A stretch of 64,000 nucleotides of DNA, taken from Rhizobium etli_C (GTDB lineage: Bacteria > Pseudomonadota > Alphaproteobacteria > Rhizobiales > Rhizobiaceae). Location of the stretch: NCBI RefSeq assembly GCF_014198605.1, contig NZ_JACIHU010000002.1. One strand, written 5' to 3'. Below the pieces are notes generated by a model. That model was not told the origin of the DNA. It was given only the letters and a program-made list of their open reading frames with translations, and did no database searches. A program made the position numbers and the translations under genes. Every line of letters begins with the position of its first letter. Position 1 is the first letter of the stretch. Shown piece by piece: positions 51,080 through 60,132 of this stretch.

Positions 51080-53024
51080 AGCGGCGGCTGTCCAGAACGC
51101 GCAGGATCAGGTTGCGCCTTCCCTTGCGCGGGCCGAGATCGATATCGCTGACGAGCTTGGCGCCGCCCTCGCGCCGTTCCAAGGTGATCTTGCGGCTGTG
51201 GAAGGCTTCGAGCTCGGCGCGATGGGCGACGCTGATGATGGTCACCGTCGGCATTTCGTCGATCACCATCTCCATCATGCTGTCCTGGCTCTTCTCATCG
51301 AGCGCCGAAGTGGCTTCGTCGAGCACGATGATATCGGGATTGTGCAGCAGCAGCCGGGCAAAGGCGAGCCGCTGCTTTTCGCCGCCCGACAGGATCTGAT
51401 CCCATGGCGCCTCTTCCTCGAGCTTTTCGTTGAGATAATCCAGTCCCACCTTGGTCAGCGCCGCGGTGATCTCCTCCGGCGTCCAGCTGTCGGCGGCGCG
51501 GGGATAGGCGACGGCGCGGCGAAGCGTGCCGGACGGGATATAGGGCCGCTGCGGCAACATGAACAACCGCCGGTCGGCGTGGAAATCGACGCTGCCGTGG
51601 CCCCACGGCCAGAGACCGGCGATGGCGCGCACCAGCGTGCTCTTGCCCGATCCGGATTCTCCGGCCACCAGCACCCGCTCGCCCGGCGCGATCTCGACAT
51701 GGGTCTCCTTGACCACGGCGGTGCCGTCGTCGAGCGACACGGAGAGATCGTTCAGATTGAGGATCGCATTGCCTTTAGTTTCGCTGTGCTTGATTCGTCT
51801 CAGCGCATCGTTCTGTTCGGCGCGCTCGAGGCCGTCGAGCGACGTCATCAGCGAGGCGATGCGCCGCGCACAGGCGTTCCAGTCGGCAAGACGCGGGTAG
51901 TTGTCGACCAGCCAGCCGAAGGCGTGCTGAACGATGGCGAAGGCGGAAGCAGCCTGCATGACCTCGCCGAGCGTCATGCCGCCTGCGAGAAATTTTGGCG
52001 CGCACAGCAGCAGCGGCACGACGGGTGCAATCAGCATCGACCCGTGCGACACGAAGGTCGTGCGCATGTGCTGGCGTGCAAGCAGCGCCCATTGCTTGAG
52101 CACGTTGGAAAATGTCTTGTCGAGATCGCTGCGCTCCTCCTCCTCGCCGCCGAGCAAGGCGATGCTCTCGCCATTTTCGCGCACACGGGTCAGCGTGTAG
52201 CGGAGCTCGGCTTCCACCTGGTTCTTGACCTCGGAGACCTGGACGAAGTGACGGCCGATGATCGCGATCACGGTTGAGGTGATCACGGCATAGAGAACCG
52301 CGGTGACGACGAGAAAGCCCGGAATGGTGATGGTCGAGCCTGCGACCGGCAGGGTGAGCGCTCCGCCGATCGTCCACAGCACGACGATGAAGGTCGAGGC
52401 CGACAGGAATGCGGCAATGACGCCGGAGATGAAATCGACCGGCGCTTCGGTGGCAATGCGCAAATCCTCCGAGATGCGCGCCTCGGGATTCTTGTGATCG
52501 CCGCCGATCAGGTTCAGCTGATAGTAACGGCCATTAGCGAGCCAGCGCGCGATCACCGCCGAGGTCAGCCAGGAGCGCCAGCGGCGCTGGATCATCATGC
52601 GGACATAGACTTGCGCAGTGACGAGGGCGACGCTTCCGAGCACGAGCGGCACGAAAACGGCGCTGAGGTAATAGACGGTGCCGGCGTCGTGCCGCTCGAT
52701 GGCGTCGAAGATCCCGCGGTTCCAGCGATTGATCCCATATTGGAAACCGACATTCATGCAGATCATCACCAGCAGACCGATCGAGCACGGCCAGGCGAGC
52801 CTGTCGCCACTGCTGCCCCAGAAATGGCGGGCGCTGATCCAGAAACGTTTCAACAAATATCGCTTGCGCGCCTGCTCGGCCTCCTCGGGCGTGAGCTCCG
52901 GACTGGGTTCGATGGCTGGCGGCGGCGCGGCCTCGACAGTCGATGCCTTCTCGGGGCGCGACTTCTCGGCACCGTGCTCCTCGGTGCCGTCGACCGATTT
53001 CGGGTTGAGTTTAGCGTCGGTCAT
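51078..53024 (-). CDS. ABC exporter, ATPase-permease fusion of the YddA/SbmA-BacA type
   Basis: The 648-residue half-transporter has a Pro/Glu-rich N-terminus, an SbmA/BacA-like membrane domain (about 75-400, with YYQLNLIGGDHKNPEARISEDL) and a C-terminal ATPase. Walker A is GESGSGKST, the signature LSGGEKQRL and Walker B IIVLDEATSALDE. These proteins resemble peroxisomal ABCD transporters; in rhizobia BacA relatives affect very-long-chain fatty acids and peptide uptake. The substrate here is unknown. Confidence 0.92.
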   Translation of the reverse strand: MTDAKLNPKSVDGTEEHGAEKSRPEKASTVEAAPPPAIEPSPELTPEEAEQARKRYLLKRFWISARHFWGSSGDRLAWPCSIGLLVMICMNVGFQYGINRWNRGIFDAIERHDAGTVYYLSAVFVPLVLGSVALVTAQVYVRMMIQRRWRSWLTSAVIARWLANGRYYQLNLIGGDHKNPEARISEDLRIATEAPVDFISGVIAAFLSASTFIVVLWTIGGALTLPVAGSTITIPGFLVVTAVLYAVITSTVIAIIGRHFVQVSEVKNQVEAELRYTLTRVRENGESIALLGGEEEERSDLDKTFSNVLKQWALLARQHMRTTFVSHGSMLIAPVVPLLLCAPKFLAGGMTLGEVMQAASAFAIVQHAFGWLVDNYPRLADWNACARRIASLMTSLDGLERAEQNDALRRIKHSETKGNAILNLNDLSVSLDDGTAVVKETHVEIAPGERVLVAGESGSGKSTLVRAIAGLWPWGHGSVDFHADRRLFMLPQRPYIPSGTLRRAVAYPRAADSWTPEEITAALTKVGLDYLNEKLEEEAPWDQILSGGEKQRLAFARLLLHNPDIIVLDEATSALDEKSQDSMMEMVIDEMPTVTIISVAHRAELEAFHSRKITLERREGGAKLVSDIDLGPRKGRRNLILRVLDSRR

Positions 53025-53127
53025 AAGCCAGACAACGGCTTACAATTCGAAAGGTTTCATGCGGCCGATGCCGGACGCGGCATCGCAGGTCTCAAGGGGA
53101 CGAGGCGCAGCAGCCGTACGGATGCTG

Positions 53128-54253
53128 TTACGACGCCCTGTCTGCGCCGATGACATAGCTGTCATTCGCCGCGTTCTGGATCATCGCGATGGCGACCGGC
53201 GGAACGAAGAAGCTCCAGATGCCGAGCCAGGCAATCGAAACGGCGTTTCCCCGGCCTCTGTCGCGAGCCCGCTCGTTGAGGATATCCCCAAGGGTCATGA
53301 CAAGAACCGGCAATCCGAGCGGTACGATGATCGCGATCAGCATGGCGGCAAGCGGCGTCAGCAGGCGCTGCGATGGTGCTGCGCCCGCCAGCTCGCCGTG
53401 GATGCGGTAGACCCAATAGGCCAGATAGATAAAGGCGGCCAGCGCAATGGCGAAGACCAGAAGTGTCAGGAGCAGCGCGATCGAAGAATCGCTGACGCCG
53501 GCATCGGTTGCCTGAAACAGACGAATGCCGACCGCCGCCAGTAGAATCAGGATCGGCGGCGTGATCAGGATGACGGCAACGAGAAGAGGCGATCGCTGCC
53601 GCGGCGCAAGCGGCTTGTGGCGGGGACGCGGAGCGTCGTCGAAGGCGAGATTGCCGGCCGGCACCAGCAAGATGACGGCGAGGAGCAGGCAGGCCAGAAG
53701 GCTGAAACGACCGGCACGGCGCCGAGATCGAGCCCGTATAGCCACGACGCGCCGACCGGCGCAAAGGCCGAGATCAATATCGTCGTCGACATCAGCGTCA
53801 GAGCGCAGCCGAAGTCGATTTTACCCGGTCGCCCGCCCACCAGGAATAATGCGCTCGCGAGCGGGAAGACCGCCCGAAGGGCACCGAGAACCAGGCCGAA
53901 GAAGAGCAAAAAGCCCGGCGACCCCCACAAGGCAGGCACCGGCAGAAAAGCGACGGCGACGACGGCACAGAGGAGAATGGGAGAGATCAGTGCCGACCGG
54001 CCATGGCGGCCCGCGACGATAAAGGCCAGGAAGGCGCCGACGACCCAGCCGAGGGTGGAGCCGAAATAGAAGATCCCGATCGTCTGAACACTGCTGTCCG
54101 CCATTTGCGAGATCAAGGGAAAGACCGTGCTCAGACCCTGGCCGCCGACGGCTATGAGAAGCGAGGAAGGAAGACGGCCCAATAGCGATAGGTGCTGAGG
54201 AAATCTGCCAGCGTCCATTCGGCATTGCTGGTGGGGGCAGAGGTGTTTTCCAT
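53128..54253 (-). pseudogene. MFS-like transporter gene with two frameshifts
   Basis: Three consecutive minus-strand frames join into one membrane protein of about 370 residues. The first runs from ATG 54253 (MENTSAPTSNAEWTLADFL) to a stop near 54150. The second continues with LLIAVGGQGLSTVFPLIS to about 53700. The third carries LACLLLAVILLVPAGNLAF to the stop at 53128. Breaks lie near 54165 (in GGAAGGAAG) and near 53710. At least nine hydrophobic segments remain. It is either a recent pseudogene or the read has two errors. Confidence 0.7.
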
Positions 54254-54432
54254 CGGTGAAACCTGCTCTCCCATTGATGATCATCGCTGATCGCGGGCGT
54301 GGATGTGTCGACCAGGCGTATCGCGGATGTTAGTTCAATAGCGTCGACGCAGCAGTCGGAGCAACCCGGAGTTTTGCCGACATAGTATTTGCAGCGACGC
54401 TGCGTCGGGATAGACTAATCGTCGTTGGTCCT

Positions 54433-54632
54433 GCCGTGTGGCCCCCTCATCCGACCCTTCGGGCCACCTTCTCCCCGCTGGGAGAAGAGGGAGATTGCCG
54501 CATCGCCTCGACTCCATTGAAGGGAGTGCCTTTAAGCAGGCGGTTCGTTTGGGCAGTGCCGGCGCGCCTTGCATCCTCTTCTCCCCAGCGGGGAGAAGGT
54601 GGCCCGAAGGGTCGGATGAGGGGGCCACAGGC
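54433..54632. repeat. Inverted repeat with 55-base arms
   Basis: GTGGCCCCCTCATCCGACCC ... CTTCTCCCCGCTGGGAGAAG at the left is mirrored by CTTCTCCCCAGCGGGGAGAAG ... GGGTCGGATGAGGGGGCCAC at the right, with a spacer of about 90 bases. It fills most of the 405-base gap between the broken transporter gene and the GntR gene. Confidence 0.78.
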
Positions 54633-54658
54633 ACGACGCTTGTCGCCCTTCTCTTACC

Positions 54659-55558
54659 TTACGCGCTCTCCGTCGCGATCTGCGGCAGGGATTGCAGCAG
54701 GGTCTGGCGGGCGGAGCGCAGGTGAACGCGGCAGGCTTTTTCGATCCCCGCCTGGTCGCCGGATTCGAGTGCGGCGATGTAATCCAGATGCTCGTGGATG
54801 GCGCGCTCGTTGCGCTCGCGGGCGGCGGTCTTGTTCCACTGATAGTGATAGTGGAAGATGATGGCGATCGCATCGTAGAAATCGGCGATGAAGCGGTTCT
54901 TCGAGGCGCGATGGATCAAGAGGTGGAAGCGTTCGTCGAGGACGGAGAAATCCTTGAAGCGCTGGTTGATGTCGGCGAGCATGGCGAGATGCTCCTCGCG
55001 CATGGCGGCAAGATCGGTCCAGGCCTGATTGTCGCGGGGAAGCCGGCCGAATTCGGCAGCCGAATGCAGCTCGAACATCTCGCGCACATCGGCGAGTTCG
55101 AGCGCGAATTCGCGGGTGAAGCCTTTCAGCGTCCAATGGCTGTTCGGCCGCTTCTCGATGAGCCCGAAGCGGGAGAAGCGGATCAGGAATTCGCGCACGC
55201 TTGTCGTGCCGGTGCCGATCTCGCGGGCAAGCTCCAGCTCGTTGATCTGCATGCCGGGCGCGGCATCATCGGAAAGGATGCGCTGCATGAAACTGCGCTC
55301 GATGATGTCGTGCAGGGAATCCGTTTCTTCCGAGGGAAAAAGGTCGCGGTCGGTCGGCTGGCGCAGCACGGTCTTCTGGCGCTTGTTCCAACGGATGATG
55401 CCTTCCTCGCTGAGCCGCGTGAGGATGGCGCGCGCGGTAGAACGGCTGACGCCGAGCTGGGCGGCGATCTCCGGCTCCGAGGGCAGCGCGGTATCCGTGC
55501 GCAGGGCCGCGGCATACCTGTTATAGGCTTCCTTGAAGACCGTGTTCTGCCGTGCCAT
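54659..55558 (-). CDS. GntR-family regulator with FCD domain
   Basis: The 299-residue protein has an N-terminal winged helix (EPEIAAQLGVSRSTARAILT, about 28-47), a second helix-turn-helix-like part with ELAREIGTGTTSVREFLIR (about 109-127), and a C-terminal FCD ligand domain with the Asp/His metal set (HLLIHRASKNRF, RAIHEHLDYI, HLRSARQ). It is divergent from the sugar operon. Two matching sites, one before the dehydratase gene and one before the binding-protein gene, are its likely operators, with a sugar acid as the probable effector. Confidence 0.9.
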   Translation of the reverse strand: MARQNTVFKEAYNRYAAALRTDTALPSEPEIAAQLGVSRSTARAILTRLSEEGIIRWNKRQKTVLRQPTDRDLFPSEETDSLHDIIERSFMQRILSDDAAPGMQINELELAREIGTGTTSVREFLIRFSRFGLIEKRPNSHWTLKGFTREFALELADVREMFELHSAAEFGRLPRDNQAWTDLAAMREEHLAMLADINQRFKDFSVLDERFHLLIHRASKNRFIADFYDAIAIIFHYHYQWNKTAARERNERAIHEHLDYIAALESGDQAGIEKACRVHLRSARQTLLQSLPQIATESA

Positions 55559-55707
55559 CCGACCCCCGCTTTCCGCTCGCGGGCCAAAACCGCCATTCCG
55601 CCGAAAGGCGGAAGAGAGTCAGGCCGGAGCGTGTTCAAACGACCATTAGCGTATTTCCGCGCGCCTGCGGCGCATCGCCGTCCTCGTCCACAGGATCAAT
55701 ATTCCCG

Positions 55708-55740
55708 TTGACTTGAAAATGTTTATTGTAGATAAAAAAC
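55708..55740 (+). promoter_or_regulatory. Promoter and GntR-type operator of the dehydratase gene
   Basis: TTGACT (55708-55713) and GATAAA (55731-55736) have a 17-base spacer. The operator-like site covers 55719-55740 (ATGTTTATTGT then AGATAAAAAAC). It agrees at 18 of 22 positions with 58941-58962 and overlaps the -10 box. Confidence 0.68.
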
Positions 55741-55790
55741 AAAATCAATGCGCATGTGCCATTCGCAAACCGCGTGATGCTTCTGGAGAG

Positions 55791-57299
55791 ATGAGTTTGG
55801 ACAAACAGCCTTGGATCATCCTGTCGGCCGGCGACAATGTCGCGGTCGCGACGGCCGCAATCGCGCCGGGTTCGACGGTTGCCGGCATCGTGGCCTCTCA
55901 GAAAATCGATCCCGGCCACAAGGTGGCGATCGCGGATATTCCGCTCGGGTCTCCTGTCGTGAAATACGGCCAGGCGATCGGCCGCACCACGGCCGAGGTC
56001 AAGGCCGGCGACCATGTGCACAGCCACAATCTGCATTTCGAAAACGACCGGCTTGCGGCGACCGCCAATTCGGCGCCGGAAGCAGCGACCAGCGAAGACA
56101 AGGCGCGCAGCTTCATGGGCTATCGCCGCGCCGACGGGCGGGCAGCGACGCGCAACTATATCGGCATCATCGCCAGCGTAAACTGTTCCACCACGGTCTG
56201 CCGGGCGATCGCCGACGAGGCGAACCGGACGATCCTGCCGCATTATGACGGCATCGACGGTTTCGTGCCGATCGTGCACGACCAGGGCTGCGGCATGAGC
56301 TCGACCGGCGACGGCATGAACGTGCTGCACCGGACACTGGCCGGCTATACCAGGCATGTGAATTTCGGCGGCGTGCTGATGATCGGCCTCGGCTGCGAGG
56401 TCAACCAGCTGACGCTGTACGGCCAGAGCGGTGCGGGCGCCTCGAAACGGCATTTCAACATCCAGGACGCCGGCGGCTCGCGCCGGGCGGTCGAACGCGC
56501 CATGGGCGTGCTGCGCGAAATCGCGGCCGATGTCGGCAGGGAAAAACGCGTGCCGATCTTGATCGGCGAGATCATCATCGGCCTGCAATGCGGCGGCTCG
56601 GACGGGTTTTCCGGCATCACCGCCAATCCGGCGCTCGGTGTGGCGGCCGACCTGCTGGCTGCGGCCGGCGGCACGGCGATCCTGTCGGAAACCTCGGAAA
56701 TCTATGGTGCGGAACATCTGCTGCGCAGCCGCGCCGTCAGCGACGAAGTGGCGAAGAAACTCGATGAGAAAATCGCCTGGTGGGAGGAGTATGTGGCGCT
56801 GCACGGCGCCTCGCTCGACAACAACCCCTCGCCCGGCAACAAGCGCGGCGGCCTGACCACCATCCTGGAAAAATCACTCGGCGCCGTCGCCAAGGGCGGG
56901 CGCTCGCCGCTGACGGCAGTCTATGGTTATGCCGAGCGGGTCACCGCCCCCGGCCTCGTCTTCATGGACACACCCGGCTACGACCCGGTCTCGGCGACCG
57001 GCCAGGTTGCCGGCGGGGCGAATATGATTGCCTTCACCACCGGCCGCGGCAGCTGCTTCGGCTGCCGGCCGGCGCCGTCGCTGAAGCTTTCCAGCAATTC
57101 GGCGCTCTATGCGGCGATGGAAGAAGACATGGACATCGATTGCGGCACGATCGCCACCGGCGATGCGACGATCAGCGGCAAGGGCCGCGAGATCTTCGAT
57201 CTGATCATCGATACGGCCTCCGGCAAAAGGACGAAGAGCGAACTCTTCGGCTACGGCGACAATGAATTCGTGCCCTGGCATCTCGGCGCAACGCTCTGA
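55791..57299 (+). CDS. UxaA family dehydratase (altronate / L-fuconate dehydratase-like)
   Basis: The 502-residue protein has an N-terminal SAF domain (about 12-80, ending GDHVHSHNL) and a UxaA/GarD-type C-terminal domain with GCGMSSTG, GLGCEVN, QCGGSDGFSGITANP and GRGSCFGCRPAPS, which hold the metal-binding Cys/His residues. The family dehydrates sugar acids such as altronate. With a FucU and a fucose-dehydrogenase-like AKR beside it, L-fuconate is a plausible substrate. ATG 55791 sits very near its GGAG; TTG 55797 is an alternative start. Confidence 0.88.
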   Translation: MSLDKQPWIILSAGDNVAVATAAIAPGSTVAGIVASQKIDPGHKVAIADIPLGSPVVKYGQAIGRTTAEVKAGDHVHSHNLHFENDRLAATANSAPEAATSEDKARSFMGYRRADGRAATRNYIGIIASVNCSTTVCRAIADEANRTILPHYDGIDGFVPIVHDQGCGMSSTGDGMNVLHRTLAGYTRHVNFGGVLMIGLGCEVNQLTLYGQSGAGASKRHFNIQDAGGSRRAVERAMGVLREIAADVGREKRVPILIGEIIIGLQCGGSDGFSGITANPALGVAADLLAAAGGTAILSETSEIYGAEHLLRSRAVSDEVAKKLDEKIAWWEEYVALHGASLDNNPSPGNKRGGLTTILEKSLGAVAKGGRSPLTAVYGYAERVTAPGLVFMDTPGYDPVSATGQVAGGANMIAFTTGRGSCFGCRPAPSLKLSSNSALYAAMEEDMDIDCGTIATGDATISGKGREIFDLIIDTASGKRTKSELFGYGDNEFVPWHLGATL

Positions 57300-57339
57300 T
57301 CTGAAATAGAAAATCCCGAAAGCTTGGCGAGGAGGCGTG

Positions 57340-58359
57340 ATGAAGACGAGACGGATCGGCAGGACCAAGCTCGAAGTGACCGAAATCAGCTATGGGGCGG
57401 CGCCCTTAGGCGGTCTCTACCGGGCCTGCCCGCGCGAGCAGGCGATGGAAACCCTGCAGGCAGCCTGGGCCAGCGGCATCCGCTATTTCGATGTCGCCCC
57501 CTGGTACGGGCTCGGCCTTGCGGAACGGCGGGTCGGCGATTTCCTGCGCGGTCAGCCGGATGGCTCCTACGTGCTCTCCACCAAGGTCGGCCGGCTGCTG
57601 CGGCCGGTGCCGACGGGAACGGTGCCGGATTATAGCTATGTCGACCCGCTCTCCTTCGATGCCGATTACAACTATTCCTATGACGGCATCATGCGCTCGG
57701 TCGAGTTCAGCTATGCCCGCCTCGGCCTCAATCGCATCGACATTCTCTATGTGCACGATATCGGCGTCTATACGCATGGTGCGGCAAAGAACGCGGTCTA
57801 CCAGAAGCAGCTGCTCGATTCCGGCGTGAAGGCGCTGGAAGAGCTGAAATCCTCCGGCGCGATCTCCGCCTTCGGCCTCGGCGTCAACGAAGTGCCGGTC
57901 TGCCTCGACGTGATGCGCCATGCCGATCTCGACTGCATCCTGCTTGCCGGCCGCTATACGCTGCTCGACCGTTCGGCGGTCGCCGAATTGCTGCCGCTCT
58001 GCCGACAGAAGGGGACCTCGCTCGTCATCGGCGGCGTCTTCAACTCCGGCATTCTCGCCACTGGCCCTGTGCCCGGCTCGCATTTCGACTATATGCCTGC
58101 AAGCGAGGATGTGCTTGCCAAGGTCGGCGCGATGGAGGCGATCGCCAAGCGTCATGGGGCGCCGCTGGCGGCTGCCGCCATGCAGTTTCCGCTGCGCGAT
58201 CCGATCGTCGCCTCGGTGCTGATCGGCACGGCGAAGCCTTCGAGCCTGGCACGCAACATGGAGACCATCGAGCCGCCGCTGCCCGATAGCATCTACGGCG
58301 AATTTGAGCCCTATACGCTGGTTGCGCCGCCGCTCGGTGCCGATGCGGTCAGAGTCTGA
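57340..58359 (+). CDS. Aldo/keto reductase, L-fucose (D-threo-aldose) dehydrogenase-like
   Basis: The 339-residue TIM-barrel enzyme shows the AKR pattern. GIRYFDVAPWYGLGLAERRVG carries the catalytic Asp and Tyr, STKVGRLLRP the Lys, and YVHDIG the His position. It resembles D-threo-aldose 1-dehydrogenase/pyridoxal dehydrogenase-type enzymes that oxidise L-fucose to the lactone with NAD(P). AGGAGG precedes ATG 57340. It is 40 bases after the dehydratase and 10 before FucU, in one operon. Confidence 0.87.
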   Translation: MKTRRIGRTKLEVTEISYGAAPLGGLYRACPREQAMETLQAAWASGIRYFDVAPWYGLGLAERRVGDFLRGQPDGSYVLSTKVGRLLRPVPTGTVPDYSYVDPLSFDADYNYSYDGIMRSVEFSYARLGLNRIDILYVHDIGVYTHGAAKNAVYQKQLLDSGVKALEELKSSGAISAFGLGVNEVPVCLDVMRHADLDCILLAGRYTLLDRSAVAELLPLCRQKGTSLVIGGVFNSGILATGPVPGSHFDYMPASEDVLAKVGAMEAIAKRHGAPLAAAAMQFPLRDPIVASVLIGTAKPSSLARNMETIEPPLPDSIYGEFEPYTLVAPPLGADAVRV

Positions 58360-58369
58360 AGGAGACGCC

Positions 58370-58816
58370 ATGCTCAAGGGTATTCATCCGCTGCTCGGTC
58401 CCGACCTGCTCCATGCGCTGAAGACCATGGGCCATGGCGACGATATCGTCATAGCGGACGCCAATTTTCCTTCGGGCTCGATGGGCCCGCCGGTCATTCG
58501 CGCCGACGGCGTCAGCGCCACCGACATGGCCGAGGCCATTCTGGCCCATATGCCGCTCGACACATTCGTGCCGGAAACGGCATGGCGGATGGAGGTGGTC
58601 GGCGATCCCCAGGCCGTGCCCGAAGTATGCGCCGAGTTCCAAGAGATCGTCTCCAGGCGCGCCGGCGATTTTACCATCGTGCCGGTGGAGCGTTTCGCCT
58701 TCTATGCGATGGCCCGCAAGGCCGCCTATATCGTCGCGACGACGGAATTCCGGCTGTATGGCAACCTGATTCTGAAAAAGGGCGTCGTGCATCCGCACGA
58801 GGTCGATCTCGCCTGA
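58370..58816 (+). CDS. fucU: RbsD/FucU family sugar mutarotase
   Basis: The 148-residue protein is of the RbsD/FucU type: MLKGIHPLLGPDLLHAL, MGHGDDIVIADANFPSGS with the catalytic-site His and Asp, and TTEFRLYGNLILKKGVV near the C-terminus. It interconverts sugar anomers and thereby feeds the dehydrogenase; the fit is better to FucU (L-fucose) than to RbsD (D-ribose). GGAG six bases before ATG 58370 supports the start. Confidence 0.88.
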   Translation: MLKGIHPLLGPDLLHALKTMGHGDDIVIADANFPSGSMGPPVIRADGVSATDMAEAILAHMPLDTFVPETAWRMEVVGDPQAVPEVCAEFQEIVSRRAGDFTIVPVERFAFYAMARKAAYIVATTEFRLYGNLILKKGVVHPHEVDLA

Positions 58817-58845
58817 CACCTATTTTAGGTTATGGTTGTATTGAA

Positions 58846-58896
58846 ATGAAATCAGTTATTTGTAGGGAGTTTACGGAAGCAAAAAAGCCCGATTGA
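58846..58896 (+). pseudogene. Short duplicate of a dehydrogenase N-terminus
   Basis: A 16-codon frame reads MKSVICREFTEAKKPD and stops. Its first 24 bases match the first 24 of the zinc dehydrogenase gene at 62751 (MKAVICRE) at 21 positions. The region is AT-rich and has no clear ribosome site. It is probably a relic of a duplicated or rearranged dehydrogenase gene; a leader peptide is less likely. Confidence 0.5.
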
Positions 58897-58940
58897 CGCA
58901 CTTGCAATTTGCTTGCGCCTCGGCTAGCTTCTCCCTGCAA

Positions 58941-58962
58941 ATGTTTTTTATCGATAAAAACC
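58941..58962 (+). promoter_or_regulatory. Second GntR-type operator, before the binding-protein gene
   Basis: ATGTTTTTTATCG followed by ATAAAAACC contains the perfect 16-base palindrome TTTTTATCGATAAAAA. It matches the site at 55719-55740. A possible promoter lies just upstream (TTGCAA 58902, 17 bases, TAGCTT 58925), placing the operator near +10 to +30. Confidence 0.65.
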
Positions 58963-59024
58963 GTCCGCCAGCGTTCAGCGGTCCGGTTTATTGGAGGAGA
59001 ACGCATCCTGAGAGGAGAACCCTT

Positions 59025-60014
59025 ATGAGCATCGTGAAATCCCTTCTGTCCCGCCGCGCCTTCACCGCGCTGGCAGGCGCCGCCGTCATCGCCACGGCGA
59101 TGCCGGTCACGACCTTCGCCGCCGATGTGACGATCCCGATCATCGTCAAGGACACGACGTCCTTCTATTGGCAGATCGTTCTGGCCGGCGCCCGCAAGGC
59201 CGGCACGGATCTCGGCGTCAACGTGCCGGAACTCGGCGCCCAGGCCGAATCCGACATCAACGGCCAGATCAGCATTCTCGAGAACGCCGTTGCCGGCAAG
59301 CCGGCGGCCATCGTCATCTCGCCGACGGAATTCAAGGCACTCGGCAAGCCGATCGATGAAGCCGCCAAGTCGGTTCCGATCATCGGCATCGACTCGGGCG
59401 CCGATTCCAAGGCGTTCAAGTCGTTCCTGACGACCGACAACGTCCAGGGCGGCCGCATCGCCGCCGACGGTCTTGCCGCCGCCATCAAGGAGATGACCGG
59501 CAAGGAAGAAGGCGATATCGTCATCCTCACCAATCTTCCCGGCGTCGGCTCGCTGGAGCAGCGCCGCGAAGGCTTCCTGGATCAGGTGAAGACCAAATAT
59601 CCCGGTCTCAAGGTCATCGCCGACAAGTATGGTGACGGCCAGGCGACGACCGGCCTCAACATGATGACCGACCTGATCACCGCCAATCCGAACCTCGTCG
59701 GCGTCTTCGCCTCGAACCTCATCCTGGCGCAGGGCGTTGGCCAGGCGATCGCCGAAAACAAGCTCGGCGACAAGATCAAGGTCATCGGCTTCGACAGCGA
59801 CGACAAGACGGTCGGCTTCCTCAAGGACGGCGCGATCGCCGGCCTCGTCGTTCAGGACCCCTATCGCATGGGTTATGACGGCATCAAGACCGCGCTTGCC
59901 GTCTCCAAGGGCGAAAAGGTTCCTGAGAATGTCGATACCGGCGCCAACCTCGTCACCAAGGCGAACATGGCCGATCCGAAGATCGACGCGCTCCTGAACC
60001 CGAAGATCAAGTAA
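59025..60014 (+). CDS. Sugar ABC transporter binding protein (CUT2 / RbsB-like)
   Basis: The 329-residue periplasmic protein has a signal peptide with an RR pair (LLSRRAFTALAGAAVIATAM) cleaved near FAA. The RbsB-type body shows IPIIVKDTTSFYWQIVLAGA, ISPTEFKALGKPIDEA, IGIDSGAD, KVIGFDSDDKTV and VVQDPYRMGYDG. It binds a monosaccharide for the ATPase and permease encoded downstream. ATG 59025 follows GAGGAGA. A T-tailed hairpin after the stop should give it higher expression than the rest. Confidence 0.92.
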   Translation: MSIVKSLLSRRAFTALAGAAVIATAMPVTTFAADVTIPIIVKDTTSFYWQIVLAGARKAGTDLGVNVPELGAQAESDINGQISILENAVAGKPAAIVISPTEFKALGKPIDEAAKSVPIIGIDSGADSKAFKSFLTTDNVQGGRIAADGLAAAIKEMTGKEEGDIVILTNLPGVGSLEQRREGFLDQVKTKYPGLKVIADKYGDGQATTGLNMMTDLITANPNLVGVFASNLILAQGVGQAIAENKLGDKIKVIGFDSDDKTVGFLKDGAIAGLVVQDPYRMGYDGIKTALAVSKGEKVPENVDTGANLVTKANMADPKIDALLNPKIK

Positions 60015-60024
60015 GACGACAAGC

Positions 60025-60058
60025 GGCCGTGCCGGCTCAAAAACCGGCGCGGCCTTTT
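60025..60058 (+). terminator. Hairpin with T tail between binding-protein and ATPase genes
   Basis: GGCCGTGCCGG (60025-60035) pairs with CCGGCGCGGCC (60044-60054), eleven pairs with one G-U, loop CTCAAAAA, then TTTT. It looks like an intrinsic terminator that leaks; it would raise binding protein over transporter, as often seen in ABC operons. Confidence 0.82.
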
Positions 60059-60132
60059 CTATCCAGGTTATCAGGGGCCATGGTATGGTTCAGCAGGGAT
60101 GGAGCGAGAGACGACAAGAGGAGGAGAGGTCC

